DNA from: Terrisporobacter othiniensis | GTDB lineage: Bacteria; Bacillota; Clostridia; Peptostreptococcales; Peptostreptococcaceae | Length of the DNA: 64,000 nt | Direction of reading: 5' to 3' | NCBI RefSeq assembly: GCF_000808015.1 | Contig: NZ_JWHR01000109.1 | Location: 92,582 to 156,581 of the forward strand | In this document: one piece after another, positions 7,655 to 16,563 of the stretch | How positions within the stretch are numbered: position 1 is the first letter of the stretch | Layout: each line of letters begins with the position of its first letter | The notes under the pieces: model-generated | Seen by the model: the letters and a program-made list of their open reading frames with translations, nothing else | Database searches by the model: none | Told to the model about the DNA's origin: nothing | Translations under genes and position numbers: made by a program

Positions 7655-8671
7655 CTAAATTCCCAAAATACCCACATCATTGAGAGTTGAAAAAACATGA
7701 CTCACATTATATTTCGAATCTTTTTCATAATTAGAATAAAATGCAGATCTAATAAAATCATCTTCTGTAGAAGATTCATCTATAGTAGATTGAGACCAGG
7801 TTTTACCTAAGTTATCGGAACTAGAAGTAAATAACTTGTTAAAGTTTACCCAAGATACAGAAATAATGCTATCTGTTTTAACTAAGGAAGGATACATACA
7901 AGTGGAAGGCTCGCTTAAATATGAAGAGGTATCAATATTAAACTTATTTTCATTAAGGTATCCACTTATGTGTCTTACAACATATCCATTTTTTATATAT
8001 TCACAAAAACATAAATGATAAAAATTCATACTGTCTCTAATAATGTCTAAATAGATTTTATTTTTACCAGAGCTTGTAATTTGTATAGGGTCACTCCAAC
8101 AAAAAGTACCTGAGTTAAATCTTGATGCAAAGATTTCTTCACAACCATTTACTAATTTGAAATAAAATATAGTTGGTACGGATTCATTCCATAGAACAGT
8201 AAAACTATCTAATACTAAATGGTTAATAAAGTCAATCTTATTTTCTATCCAATAATCATTGTTTTTATAGTGATGGAAAAGAGCACACGTATTAGTAGAG
8301 CTATTATTAAATACATAATAAAAAATATGAGCGTTATTATGTATATATTTTACATAAGGGAAGGCTAATCCAAATTTTTTGAAATTATAAGTTATAGATT
8401 CTTTTTGGGTAAAGATTTTAGAGTTATTTTTACATTCTAATATTTGTAGAGATTTATCGCAGTAAATACAGTAAACATTATCATCTTTATCAATGGAAAA
8501 GGAATATTTGGTAAAATTTATATCAACATCACTTATTAATTTATTTCTATGAACCAAATTGTTGTTTGTATCATAATAGTTGTAATAAAGTCCGTCATTA
8601 TTAAGGGATATATAAAACATATCCTTAGTGCTTCTTCTAATTATAGCATAGCATTCATTTATAAAGCTCAT
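7655..8671 (-). CDS. Propeller-like protein beside cdeC, unknown function
   Basis: A 338-residue protein with repeated short beta-strand motifs rich in Tyr, Phe, Asn, Trp and Ser, for example HIFYYVFNN, GTFCWSDPIQIT and SDNLGKTWSQST. The last resembles the Asp-box of sialidase-type beta-propellers, so a 6- or 7-bladed propeller is plausible. There is no signal peptide. The start at 8671 is preferred because AGGAGG lies inside the longer frame, 7 nt before this ATG. It is transcribed away from the CdeC-like gene. The minus-strand protein at 10192-10839 shares a blade-like pattern. A spore-surface role is inferred from position only. Confidence 0.6.
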   Translation of the reverse strand: MSFINECYAIIRRSTKDMFYISLNNDGLYYNYYDTNNNLVHRNKLISDVDINFTKYSFSIDKDDNVYCIYCDKSLQILECKNNSKIFTQKESITYNFKKFGLAFPYVKYIHNNAHIFYYVFNNSSTNTCALFHHYKNNDYWIENKIDFINHLVLDSFTVLWNESVPTIFYFKLVNGCEEIFASRFNSGTFCWSDPIQITSSGKNKIYLDIIRDSMNFYHLCFCEYIKNGYVVRHISGYLNENKFNIDTSSYLSEPSTCMYPSLVKTDSIISVSWVNFNKLFTSSSDNLGKTWSQSTIDESSTEDDFIRSAFYSNYEKDSKYNVSHVFSTLNDVGILGI

Positions 8672-8758
8672 TTTTAACCTCCTAAAAATATCCATATTAT
8701 AATATATTTACAAAAAAAACTTATATTCTATTTTTTTATGTATATGTGTAGTTATGTA

Positions 8759-8785
8759 ACACTTATTCATCCAAACGCATATTAT
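8759..8785 (+). promoter_or_regulatory. Candidate SigK-type promoter for cdeC
   Basis: CATATTAT (8778-8785) resembles the sigma-K -10 (CATANNNT), with an AC-containing -35 (around 8759) about 17 bp upstream. Late mother-cell expression would suit an exosporium protein. The motifs are short and chance occurrence in AT-rich DNA is possible. Confidence 0.4.
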
Positions 8786-8845
8786 TTATTAGGCTTACAA
8801 AGCCAGGACATTTTTATCAATATCAATAAGGGAGGATAATAAAAA

Positions 8846-10030
8846 ATGCAAGATTTAAAAAAGAATAAAAGAAGAATGAATAATAAACAAATGTCTACAA
8901 TGAGCAATTGTCCTGAAAGGGAAGAAGTAGAATCAGTAGTAGCAGTAGAAGTAGATGAACTTGACAGAGGATGTAAGTGCAACAATGATATGGAATCACA
9001 CAAAAATAAATGCAATGAAAAGCATGAAAAGCATGAGTGTGAGTGTGAATGTCATTGTGAATGTAAAAAACATGAAGAATGTAAAGAATGTGAAGCTGTA
9101 TCTGAAGAATGTTCAGTAAATCCATGTAGAGAAGAATGCTGTAATGGAATAAGACCAACTTTTTCAACAAGAAACGCGTCTCCAGTAGCTATAGAAACAA
9201 ATAGAATATTTGACTCAATACAATTTAGAGCATTTACAGATGCTAAGGGACCTAATGGACAAACTTTATTCTTTGAATTTGAAGTTATAGATGTAAGAGG
9301 TAATGTACCATCTAGAGGATCAGCAAAAGTTGTAGTTGACGAAGTTTGTATGAATTTTGAAGAGCTTGAGATAATTCCTGGAGATATAACTGTAGATGAC
9401 TTTATAGTAACTCCAGTTGAAAATAATTCACCTTGTGATACAGTATTTGAATCTATAGTATGCCCAAGAAGAAACGCTACTTGTTGTGCACAAAATAGAG
9501 GACAAAATGTATTATTTAGAGAAAGAGGATTAACTGTAAGAGTAGAGGATTTAGTTCTAGAAATAAGAGGACATTGTGGATGTACTAAAATAGTTGCTCT
9601 TGCATTCCCAGCAGTAAAAAGAGGTAATGGACAATTATGTAGAGTAGATTCTGTTGAATTTAATTTTAACACACTAGCTTCTAATATATGTGTTCCATCT
9701 AGTGGTAGATCAATAACATTAAGACAAGATTATTTAACTAAGTTAACAGTTGACTGTATATCTAATGCATTTATTTCTGCAGAAGATTGCTTTGACTGTG
9801 ATAGAAATCATGACTGTGATTGTGACTGTGATTGTAGAAATGATTGTGATTTTGACTTCGATTGTTTCGAGTTTACAATACCAAGTGGAATAGACTTAAT
9901 ACTATGTGTTGAAGAAACAGTTAGTGCTTTACTAGGAGATCAACTAGTAGTTTTAGCTGAAACAAGCTTTAGCCCAAGAGTAGTAGATACTTTTGCAAAT
10001 GTTTGTAAATTTCCAGGTTGTGGTGAATAA
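8846..10030 (+). CDS. cdeC: Cysteine-rich exosporium protein, CdeC-like
   Basis: A 394-residue protein beginning MQDLKKNKRRM, closely like the N-terminus I recall for C. difficile CdeC, a morphogenetic exosporium protein of similar length. A Cys/His/Glu-rich segment follows (about 42-100; HECECECHCECKKH, KECE), then a domain with scattered Cys (RNATCCAQNRGQN, IRGHCGCTKIVA). Near 328-350 is a Cys/Asp repeat (DCDCDCDCRNDCDFDFDC). Disulfide or metal-mediated self-assembly in the spore outer layer is the family role. The start ATG follows GGGAGG. Both flanking genes run on the opposite strand and a good terminator follows. Confidence 0.78.
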   Translation: MQDLKKNKRRMNNKQMSTMSNCPEREEVESVVAVEVDELDRGCKCNNDMESHKNKCNEKHEKHECECECHCECKKHEECKECEAVSEECSVNPCREECCNGIRPTFSTRNASPVAIETNRIFDSIQFRAFTDAKGPNGQTLFFEFEVIDVRGNVPSRGSAKVVVDEVCMNFEELEIIPGDITVDDFIVTPVENNSPCDTVFESIVCPRRNATCCAQNRGQNVLFRERGLTVRVEDLVLEIRGHCGCTKIVALAFPAVKRGNGQLCRVDSVEFNFNTLASNICVPSSGRSITLRQDYLTKLTVDCISNAFISAEDCFDCDRNHDCDCDCDCRNDCDFDFDCFEFTIPSGIDLILCVEETVSALLGDQLVVLAETSFSPRVVDTFANVCKFPGCGE

Positions 10031-10099
10031 TTTAGAGAATTAAAATATATAACAAATGATTAGATAGAGGATTAACCAAATATCTTTATTCTACTAACA

Positions 10100-10133
10100 A
10101 AGAGGACTATCACATAATGATAGTCCTCTTTTA
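10100..10133. terminator. Terminator of cdeC, possibly bidirectional
   Basis: AAGAGGACTATCA (10100-10112) pairs perfectly with TGATAGTCCTCTT (10118-10130) around CATAA. A T-run follows on the plus strand. The minus-strand gene ending at 10192 converges on it. Confidence 0.88.
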
Positions 10134-10191
10134 ATTGTAAGTAAATTATAGTTCGTTTGATTTTTAAATAAAAAATATAATTCTTAATATA

Positions 10192-10839
10192 TTAACTTTT
10201 ATAAATGATACTATAACAATATTCAAAAATATCATCTTTAATAGTTGAAGTAGACCTAAAGTCAGAAAAGGATGTGGAGTTTCTAAGTAAACTATTAGTT
10301 GGCATCCATTTTTTATTACTATGATTAAAAACTAAAGTATTAGTATTAACGACAGACCTATTATTATTTTCAACAGCATCATAAGTAAAAATCATATTAC
10401 TCATATTATCAATGTTTAATCTATAAATACATTCATTATTTTTTTTGATATTATTAATATGGTATTTATTGATATGATAATTGCTAGGGCTAAAATTATA
10501 ATGAGAAACTCTATAGCAACTATCTTTAATAGAAGATTCTTCTACTAAAAAGACATTTAAATAATTTTGAATAATGAAAAGTCTCATATTTTTTATGTTA
10601 TTTATATTGTTAGATGCCTTGCAAAGAGGTCTCCGTCTGACTTTACCATCTTTGTACATATAGTGAATTAGCTTACCTTTTGTATCAATAGAGCAAATAT
10701 GAATAAAGTTATTATCATCGAAGTTTGCACAATAAGAAATAATGTTATTTGCAATTTTATCTATTTTTTCATTAATATTTTTTATAAATAAACAATTATT
10801 TTCTTCATAAACATAAAACGGTTTTATATTATTAATCAA
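10192..10839 (-). CDS. Unknown protein with propeller-blade-like motif
   Basis: A 215-residue protein, rich in Asn, Ile, Tyr and Ser, of no family I recognise. A stretch near residues 150-180 (MIFTYDAVENN, then LVFNHSNKKW) matches in pattern the segment HIFYYVFNN / LFHHYKNNDYW of the protein at 7655-8671, suggesting related beta-repeat proteins. The start is TTG, preceded by AGGTGA at good spacing. It begins only 17 nt after the flippase stop codon, so it is probably co-transcribed with the spoVB-like gene and may be sporulation-linked. Confidence 0.6.
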   Translation of the reverse strand: MINNIKPFYVYEENNCLFIKNINEKIDKIANNIISYCANFDDNNFIHICSIDTKGKLIHYMYKDGKVRRRPLCKASNNINNIKNMRLFIIQNYLNVFLVEESSIKDSCYRVSHYNFSPSNYHINKYHINNIKKNNECIYRLNIDNMSNMIFTYDAVENNNRSVVNTNTLVFNHSNKKWMPTNSLLRNSTSFSDFRSTSTIKDDIFEYCYSIIYKS

Positions 10840-10856
10840 AATCTCACCTACTTTCT

Positions 10857-12176
10857 TTACATTTTTTTCAATGCCTTTATTAAAACTATACTGTGAAGAA
10901 TGGTTGTAAAGATAGCTGTGGCAGTTATAGCATAAATATAGGCATACATATTTAAACTTGGTATAGGTAACAAAAAATAAATAGCAATAACTTGAATAAT
11001 CATACCAACAATAGTATTTATACTAGATATAACCTCTTTTCTTATGGAGTGAAGTATTCCTGACAAAGTTTGATTTAGGCTAAGAAAAAGAGGAGCTAAA
11101 AACATGGTCTTTAGATAAATACCAGCAGTTTTATTGTTAAAGACTATTAAACATAATTCTTCTCCGAAAAAATAAAAAAATAAAGAAGATATAATACCTA
11201 CACCTACAGTTAAAATAACAGCATAGTATATTTTTATTTTTACATTTTTAATTTTATTTAAAGCAACCTCTTGAGAGATGCTTGGGATTAAATTTACTAC
11301 TAGAGCAGATCCTATGGTAAAAGGAAGATAAATAAAAGGCATTACCATACCACAAATAACACCATAAAGTCCTATGGACTGGGTATAAGATATCCCAGAC
11401 AAAACCAGTCTAGAAGGTACTATCATAGAACTTACAGACTGCAAAACAACAGAAGACATTCTATTACATGTAATAGGTAGAGCCATTTTTAAAGTCTCCA
11501 TGGAAGAATAATAAAAATCTTTCAGTCTAATAGTAAAATTATTGTACAAGGATGATTCTTTATATAAACAAATACTCATATAAATCACATTAGTAGCCTC
11601 ACCAATGGATATACCAAGAAGAGTTACATAACAAATCATTGCCTTATCACTTATGTACATGGTTAATAAGAATACAAATAAAATTCTTGTTATTTGTTCA
11701 ATAACTTGACCTACAGCAGGAACCATAACTTTTTTTATTCCATAGAAATATCCTCTTAGCACATTTGAAATAGTAATTATGACTATGGCTGGACATATGG
11801 ATAGAATAAATAAATTTAAATATTTATCATGTAAAAGTTTAAAGGATAAATATGTACTATTAAAAGATACAAATAATGAAATAAGTAGTGATATAAAAAA
11901 TGATATATATAAAGTAGATATGAAAAATATATTTGCATCCTTTTTATCTTTCAAGGCGCTTTCCTTTGCAACTAAGCAAGAAAGGGCAGTTGGGATTCCT
12001 GTTGTGGTGAGAGCAATACAAATCATTAAAAAGTTAAAAACCATATGATATATACCAAGCCCTATATCGCCCATGACCCGTGACAGAAATATTTTATATA
12101 GAAAACCTAATATTCTTACTATTAGGTTCGATATGAACAATATTATTGTTGATAAAACTAAATTAGGAATTCTCAA
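10857..12176 (-). CDS. spoVB: SpoVB/MurJ-type polysaccharide flippase
   Basis: A 439-residue integral membrane protein with about 12-14 hydrophobic helices of the MOP flippase superfamily. The N-terminus (NLIVRILGFLYKIFLSRVMGD, GLGIYHMVFNF) is characteristic of the SpoVB/YtgP branch, which moves lipid-linked cell-wall or cortex precursors across the membrane and is needed for spore cortex in Bacillus. The start is TTG, with GGAGGTGA 7 nt upstream. That Shine-Dalgarno is part of the hairpin terminator between this gene and the PHP phosphatase gene. The spoVB symbol is by family; clostridia carry several paralogues. Confidence 0.85.
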   Translation of the reverse strand: MRIPNLVLSTIILFISNLIVRILGFLYKIFLSRVMGDIGLGIYHMVFNFLMICIALTTTGIPTALSCLVAKESALKDKKDANIFFISTLYISFFISLLISLFVSFNSTYLSFKLLHDKYLNLFILSICPAIVIITISNVLRGYFYGIKKVMVPAVGQVIEQITRILFVFLLTMYISDKAMICYVTLLGISIGEATNVIYMSICLYKESSLYNNFTIRLKDFYYSSMETLKMALPITCNRMSSVVLQSVSSMIVPSRLVLSGISYTQSIGLYGVICGMVMPFIYLPFTIGSALVVNLIPSISQEVALNKIKNVKIKIYYAVILTVGVGIISSLFFYFFGEELCLIVFNNKTAGIYLKTMFLAPLFLSLNQTLSGILHSIRKEVISSINTIVGMIIQVIAIYFLLPIPSLNMYAYIYAITATAIFTTILHSIVLIKALKKM

Positions 12177-12219
12177 AAAATCACCTCCACATACTAAAAA
12201 TGTATTCCTGTGAAGGTGA
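12175..12219 (-). terminator. Hairpin terminator overlapping the flippase ribosome binding site
   Basis: On the minus strand TCACCTTCACA (12209-12219) pairs with TGTGGAGGTGA (12181-12191) with one T-G wobble. An inner ATAC/GTAT extension follows, then TTTTTT. The 3' arm contains the GGAGGTGA that serves the TTG start of the flippase gene, so the element may both terminate transcription and mask translation. Confidence 0.65.
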
Positions 12220-12227
12220 AAAAATAA

Positions 12228-13022
12228 TTACAATTTTATAAAATTTGGTTTTTGATTATCAAAAGTAGAAATGTATTTAAATCCTAAATCTTTTAAATAA
12301 GAGTAAATATAATCAAATTTACAAGAAATAAAAGCTGGAGAGTGAGCATCAGAACCTGTAGTAATAATTTCACCACCTAAATCCTTGTAAAGAGATATTA
12401 TATTTCTTGAAGGTGTTAAGTCAGGTAGGTTATATCTAAAACAAGAAGTATTTACCTCGATTCCTTTACCCTTATGAATAGCCTCTTTTAGTATAGCTTC
12501 TATAATATCCGTAAATAAGCTATCCCTAAGAATATTATCATAATTTCCGTATCTTTTTACTAAGTCTATATGGCCTAAAACACTGTAGCTATTAAAGTTT
12601 TTAACTATATCATATAAAGTTTTGTAATAAATTTCATAGGCCTCATGTTGATTTTTATTTTTAAAATATTCGTCGTAGTATAAATCATTTTTATCTATGG
12701 CATGTTGAGAGCATAAAATGAAATCAAAGTTATGATTTTTCATGTCATCATTGTATTTTTCTATAAGATGAGGTTGTAATCCTAGCTCGATACCTTTTTT
12801 TATTATAATTTTATCTTCATATTTTTTTTGCATTAACTCTAGTTTATGTAAATATTTTTTGTAATCCACAACAAACTTATCTGTTTGGTTAACATCATAG
12901 TCCATATGATCTGTAAAGCATATTTCCTGTAATCCTAAATTAATAGAAGTTTCAATCATCTTTTCTATTGGAGTTTTACTATCCGGAGAGAAGTTACAAT
13001 GCATGTGATAGTCGTAGAACAT
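12228..13022 (-). CDS. PHP-domain histidinol-phosphatase-type phosphoesterase
   Basis: A 264-residue cytosolic metal-dependent phosphatase. It has the PHP signature residues: HMHCNFSPDS (H6, H8), FTDHMDYD, GIELG, CSQHAID, GHIDLV and GSDAHSP. The family includes HisK-type histidinol phosphatase, but no other his gene is nearby, so the substrate is open. The start at 13022 (ATG) is preferred because GAAAGGGGAA is well placed ahead of it. The 24-residue upstream extension in the same frame runs into the divergent promoter region and looks untranslated. Confidence 0.85.
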   Translation of the reverse strand: MFYDYHMHCNFSPDSKTPIEKMIETSINLGLQEICFTDHMDYDVNQTDKFVVDYKKYLHKLELMQKKYEDKIIIKKGIELGLQPHLIEKYNDDMKNHNFDFILCSQHAIDKNDLYYDEYFKNKNQHEAYEIYYKTLYDIVKNFNSYSVLGHIDLVKRYGNYDNILRDSLFTDIIEAILKEAIHKGKGIEVNTSCFRYNLPDLTPSRNIISLYKDLGGEIITTGSDAHSPAFISCKFDYIYSYLKDLGFKYISTFDNQKPNFIKL

Positions 13023-13124
13023 TATTATTTCCCCTTTCATAAAAAATTTGGTATTATATATATTAATGATAACAAATACATATTTAAACATCAATAAATC
13101 TAAAAATAAGTAAGTGGTGATTAA

Positions 13125-14546
13125 ATGAAGAAATATAAATTAGAATTAGATGATAATAATAGTAAATACATTCAAATTTATAATCATATAAAAAAGATGA
13201 TTGTTGGAGGAAAAATAAAAGAACATGAAAAACTTCCGCCAATAAGGAAGCTAGCCAACTTTATAAATGTAAATAATGCTACTATTGTTAAGGTATATGA
13301 GTTGTTGGAAAAAGAAGGTTATGTATATAAGATAATTGGCAGTGGAACTTTTGTTTCTTCCATGAATATCAAGGAAGAAGTAAATTTGGAAAACTATAAA
13401 GATATGATACATTTTGATAGTGGTAATCCATCAAAGGATATGTTTCCTTTAGATAATTTTAAAGCAGCAATAAATATGGCATTAGAAAAAGATGGAGCAT
13501 CTATATTTGAATATGATGAAGGAAAAGGTTCAGAAGAATTAAGAGAAGAATTATGTACATATTTAAGAAAGAAGAAGATAAATACTAATAAAAATAATAT
13601 ACAGATAATATCTGGTGCTCAACAAGGTATAGACATAGTTTGTAAAGGACTTATAAATTATTCAGATGTGGTATTTGTGGAAGAACCTACTTATAATGGT
13701 GCTTTAGAAGTGTTCAAAAGTAGGGGTGCAAAAATAATTACTATTCCTATGTTAGATGATGGTATAGATATAGGTATATTAAAACTCAAATTAGAAAAAA
13801 TAAAACCTAAATTAATATATGTCATGCCTAATTTTCAAAATCCAAGTGGAATATCTTACAGTGAGTATAAGAAAAAGAAGCTGATAGAATTAAGTGAAGA
13901 ATATGATTTTTACATTTTAGAAGATGACTTTATAAGTGATTTTGATTTTGACAGCAAGGATAGCAGGCCACTAAAAAGTTATGATATGAAAAATAGAGTT
14001 ATTTATATTAAATCATTTTCAAAAATACTTATGCCAGGACTTAGAATTGGTATAGTTGATATACCAAGGGAGCTGCAAAAGAAAATTCTTTGGGCAAAAT
14101 ACTCATCAGATATATCTACACCAGGACTTATACAAAAATCTATGTACTATTATATGAAGTATTTCAATTGGGAAGAATATTTAAAAAGCATAGATAAAGT
14201 TTATACTAAAAAATATAGAAAAACAAAAGTTTTATTAGAAGAAAAATTAGGAGATAAACTAAAAATATATAAATCTCAAGGGGGACTAAATTTCTTTATT
14301 GAATTACCAAGAGGATATTCATCCCAAGCTTTCTACAACTTCATGTTAGAAAAAGGAGTTTGTATTACACCAGGAACTTATTTTTTTGATAATATAATGG
14401 ATGATAGATTTTTTAGGATTAACATAGCAAATGAAACAATTGAGGATATAGAAAAAGGAATAACTATAATAGAAAATAATTTAGAAGAGTTTATTACATC
14501 TTATAAAAATGGAGAAGCTATAAGAAGTAATAAAATATTTTATTAA
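13125..14546 (+). CDS. MocR-family regulator (GntR HTH fused to aminotransferase)
   Basis: A 473-residue fusion. Residues 10-80 are a GntR winged helix (LPPIRKLANFINVNNATIVK) and 95-460 a fold-type I PLP aminotransferase domain with NFQNPSG (236-242), LEDDF (265-269) and the PLP lysine K300 in SFSK. MocR proteins use PLP or an amino acid as effector. One subgroup, PdxR, controls pdxST, which lies 6 kb downstream with a repeat-bearing promoter, so PdxR activity is a reasonable but unproven guess. The start ATG follows a weak GTGGTGA. It is divergent from the PHP phosphatase gene. Confidence 0.88.
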   Translation: MKKYKLELDDNNSKYIQIYNHIKKMIVGGKIKEHEKLPPIRKLANFINVNNATIVKVYELLEKEGYVYKIIGSGTFVSSMNIKEEVNLENYKDMIHFDSGNPSKDMFPLDNFKAAINMALEKDGASIFEYDEGKGSEELREELCTYLRKKKINTNKNNIQIISGAQQGIDIVCKGLINYSDVVFVEEPTYNGALEVFKSRGAKIITIPMLDDGIDIGILKLKLEKIKPKLIYVMPNFQNPSGISYSEYKKKKLIELSEEYDFYILEDDFISDFDFDSKDSRPLKSYDMKNRVIYIKSFSKILMPGLRIGIVDIPRELQKKILWAKYSSDISTPGLIQKSMYYYMKYFNWEEYLKSIDKVYTKKYRKTKVLLEEKLGDKLKIYKSQGGLNFFIELPRGYSSQAFYNFMLEKGVCITPGTYFFDNIMDDRFFRINIANETIEDIEKGITIIENNLEEFITSYKNGEAIRSNKIFY

Positions 14547-14571
14547 TAAATGAAAACACTAGGAGGAAAAA

Positions 14572-14784
14572 ATGTTTGATCAAAAAAAACTAGACAGAAT
14601 AAATTTTTTAGCAAAAAAAAATAAAGAAGAAGGATTAACAAAGGAAGAATTAGCAGAAAGAGAAGTATTAAGAAAAGAATACTTAGAAAACTTCAGAGCT
14701 CATTTTAAATCTAGACTTGAAAATGTAAAAGTTGTACATACTCAAGAGGAGTATGATGAACTAATGAAGAAGAATAATAATTAG
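14572..14784 (+). CDS. DUF896 (UPF0291/YnzC-like) small protein
   Basis: A 70-residue helical cytosolic protein with the DUF896 pattern: RINFLAKKNKEEGLTKEE, then REVLRKEYLENFRAHF. Bacillus homologues such as YnzC lie in a LexA-controlled operon, but their molecular role is not firmly known. The start ATG follows AGGAGG. It sits 25 nt after the MocR gene and 32 nt before the aminopeptidase gene, so it is probably part of a short co-directional transcript. Confidence 0.9.
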   Translation: MFDQKKLDRINFLAKKNKEEGLTKEELAEREVLRKEYLENFRAHFKSRLENVKVVHTQEEYDELMKKNNN

Positions 14785-14816
14785 CTTATATAAAATCCAT
14801 AAATAGGGGGCCAAAT

Positions 14817-16211
14817 ATGAATTTAAAATATGAATTTGAAAATGGTTGGAAAGTTATAAAAGAAATGAATAATATGGAAAATGCTATGTCATATTCAAAA
14901 GAATATATTGATTTCTTAAACAAAAGTAAAACAGAAAGATTATGTGCTAGAGAAATAATTAGACTAGCAAGATTACAAGGCTTTATATCTATTGAAGAAG
15001 TTATAAAAAAAGGCAAAATAGAATCTGGAGACAAAATATTTGCAGAAAATAAAGACAAGGGTGTGGCTTTATTTGTAATTGGTGAAAAGGATATAGAAGA
15101 AGGTATGAAGATAATTGCTTCTCATATAGATTCACCAAGATTAGACTTAAAACAAAATCCATTATATGAAGATGATAATATGGCATATTTTAAAACTCAT
15201 TACTATGGTGGAATTAAAAAATATCAATGGGTTTCTATGCCACTTGCATTATATGGCGTAGCATTTTTACAAGATGGTACTAAAATTGATATAGCCATAG
15301 GAGATGATGATGAAGATCCAGTATTTTGTATAACTGATTTATTACCTCATTTATCATCAGATCAAAATCAAAAGAAATTACATGAAGCTATTGGTGGAGA
15401 AGATTTAAATGTACTGATAGGAAGTATTCCTTTTGATGAGGAAGAAAATGCTACTGTAAAATATAATATGTTAAAGTTATTAAACGAAAAATATAAAATT
15501 ACTGAAGAAGATTTTTTAAGTGCTGAAATAGAAGTAGTTCCAGCAGGAAAAGCTAAGGATTTAGGAATAGATAAATCAATGGTTATTTCTTATGGTCAAG
15601 ATGACAGAGTATGTGCATTTGCAGGTGTGAAAGCCATATTTGAAGTTGAAAAACCAGAATATACAGCAGTTACATTATGTGTAGATAAGGAAGAAACTGG
15701 TTCTTATGGTAATACAGGTATGCACTCAAAATTCTTTGAAAACACTGTGGCAGAATTAATAAACTTACAAGACAATTACTCTGATCTAAAAATAAAAAGA
15801 GCCATGTCTAGATCAAGAATATTATCTGGAGATGTTAATGCAGCTTATGATCCAAATTTCTCTTCAGTATATGAAAAAGCAAACTCGGCTCATATGGGTG
15901 GCGGTGTTGCTATAATGAAATATTCAGGCTCAAGAGGAAAAAGTGGAACAAGTGATGCTAATGCAGAATTTGTTTGTGAAGTGAGAAGAATATTTAATCA
16001 AGAAAATGTAGTATGGCAAACAGGTGAGCTTGGAAAAGTTGACCAAGGAGGCGGAGGTACCGTAGCATATATATTAGCTAACTATGGGGCTGAAGTTTTA
16101 GACTGTGGTGTGGGATTACTTAGTATGCATGCACCTTATGAAGTTGCCTCAAAAGCAGATATTTTTGAAATGTACAGAGGTTACAAGGCTTTCTTAAATA
16201 TAAATCTATAA
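14817..16211 (+). CDS. M18-family aminopeptidase
   Basis: A 464-residue cytosolic zinc aminopeptidase that removes N-terminal residues (often acidic) from peptides. Metal and catalytic motifs are visible: ASHIDSPRLD (H103, D105), CVDKEETGSYG, GDVNAAYDPN, and near the C-terminus GELGKVDQGGGGT and LSMHAPYE. The length matches the clostridial M18 aminopeptidase 1 group. The start ATG follows GGGGGCC. The gene is followed by a strong terminator. Confidence 0.92.
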   Translation: MNLKYEFENGWKVIKEMNNMENAMSYSKEYIDFLNKSKTERLCAREIIRLARLQGFISIEEVIKKGKIESGDKIFAENKDKGVALFVIGEKDIEEGMKIIASHIDSPRLDLKQNPLYEDDNMAYFKTHYYGGIKKYQWVSMPLALYGVAFLQDGTKIDIAIGDDDEDPVFCITDLLPHLSSDQNQKKLHEAIGGEDLNVLIGSIPFDEEENATVKYNMLKLLNEKYKITEEDFLSAEIEVVPAGKAKDLGIDKSMVISYGQDDRVCAFAGVKAIFEVEKPEYTAVTLCVDKEETGSYGNTGMHSKFFENTVAELINLQDNYSDLKIKRAMSRSRILSGDVNAAYDPNFSSVYEKANSAHMGGGVAIMKYSGSRGKSGTSDANAEFVCEVRRIFNQENVVWQTGELGKVDQGGGGTVAYILANYGAEVLDCGVGLLSMHAPYEVASKADIFEMYRGYKAFLNINL

Positions 16212-16216
16212 AACTG

Positions 16217-16256
16217 AAGTCCTTCTATTTTTATACAAAAGGTAGAAGGACTTTTT
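16217..16256 (+). terminator. Terminator of the aminopeptidase gene
   Basis: AAGTCCTTCTA (16217-16227) pairs perfectly with TAGAAGGACTT (16243-16253), followed by TTTTT. Confidence 0.88.
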
Positions 16257-16563
16257 ACGTGTAAAATTTAAATTTTTTTATGCTTTTATTATATCTAAAA
16301 AGGATAAAGCAATGATTATATAATAATAGATAAAACTTATGATAAAAATATAAGTTGTTGATTGTTGTGGAAGTTTTTGCTATATTAATAATAAGAAAAA
16401 TTATAGAAATTTAACTTGTATTACAAAAAAATTACAAAATGATATTTAATATCAATTCACGAGTATTATAGGTTATAATTTAAAAATGAGAAAAAGAGAT
16501 AAAAATCATGTATATAAGACAAAAAATAAACTTATTTATACTTGATATAAGGAGGACTAATTT
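16257..16563. other. Intergenic AT-rich stretch
   Basis: About 300 bp with no ORF or RNA structure I can support. A TATAAT-like hexamer at 16474-16479 may be the -10 for the downstream lipoprotein, but no convincing -35 is present. Confidence 0.4.

Noticed and set aside
9052..9672. 206-codon minus-strand ORF inside cdeC
   Set aside because: Antisense shadow; the plus-strand frame has the CdeC-like N-terminus, Shine-Dalgarno and terminator.
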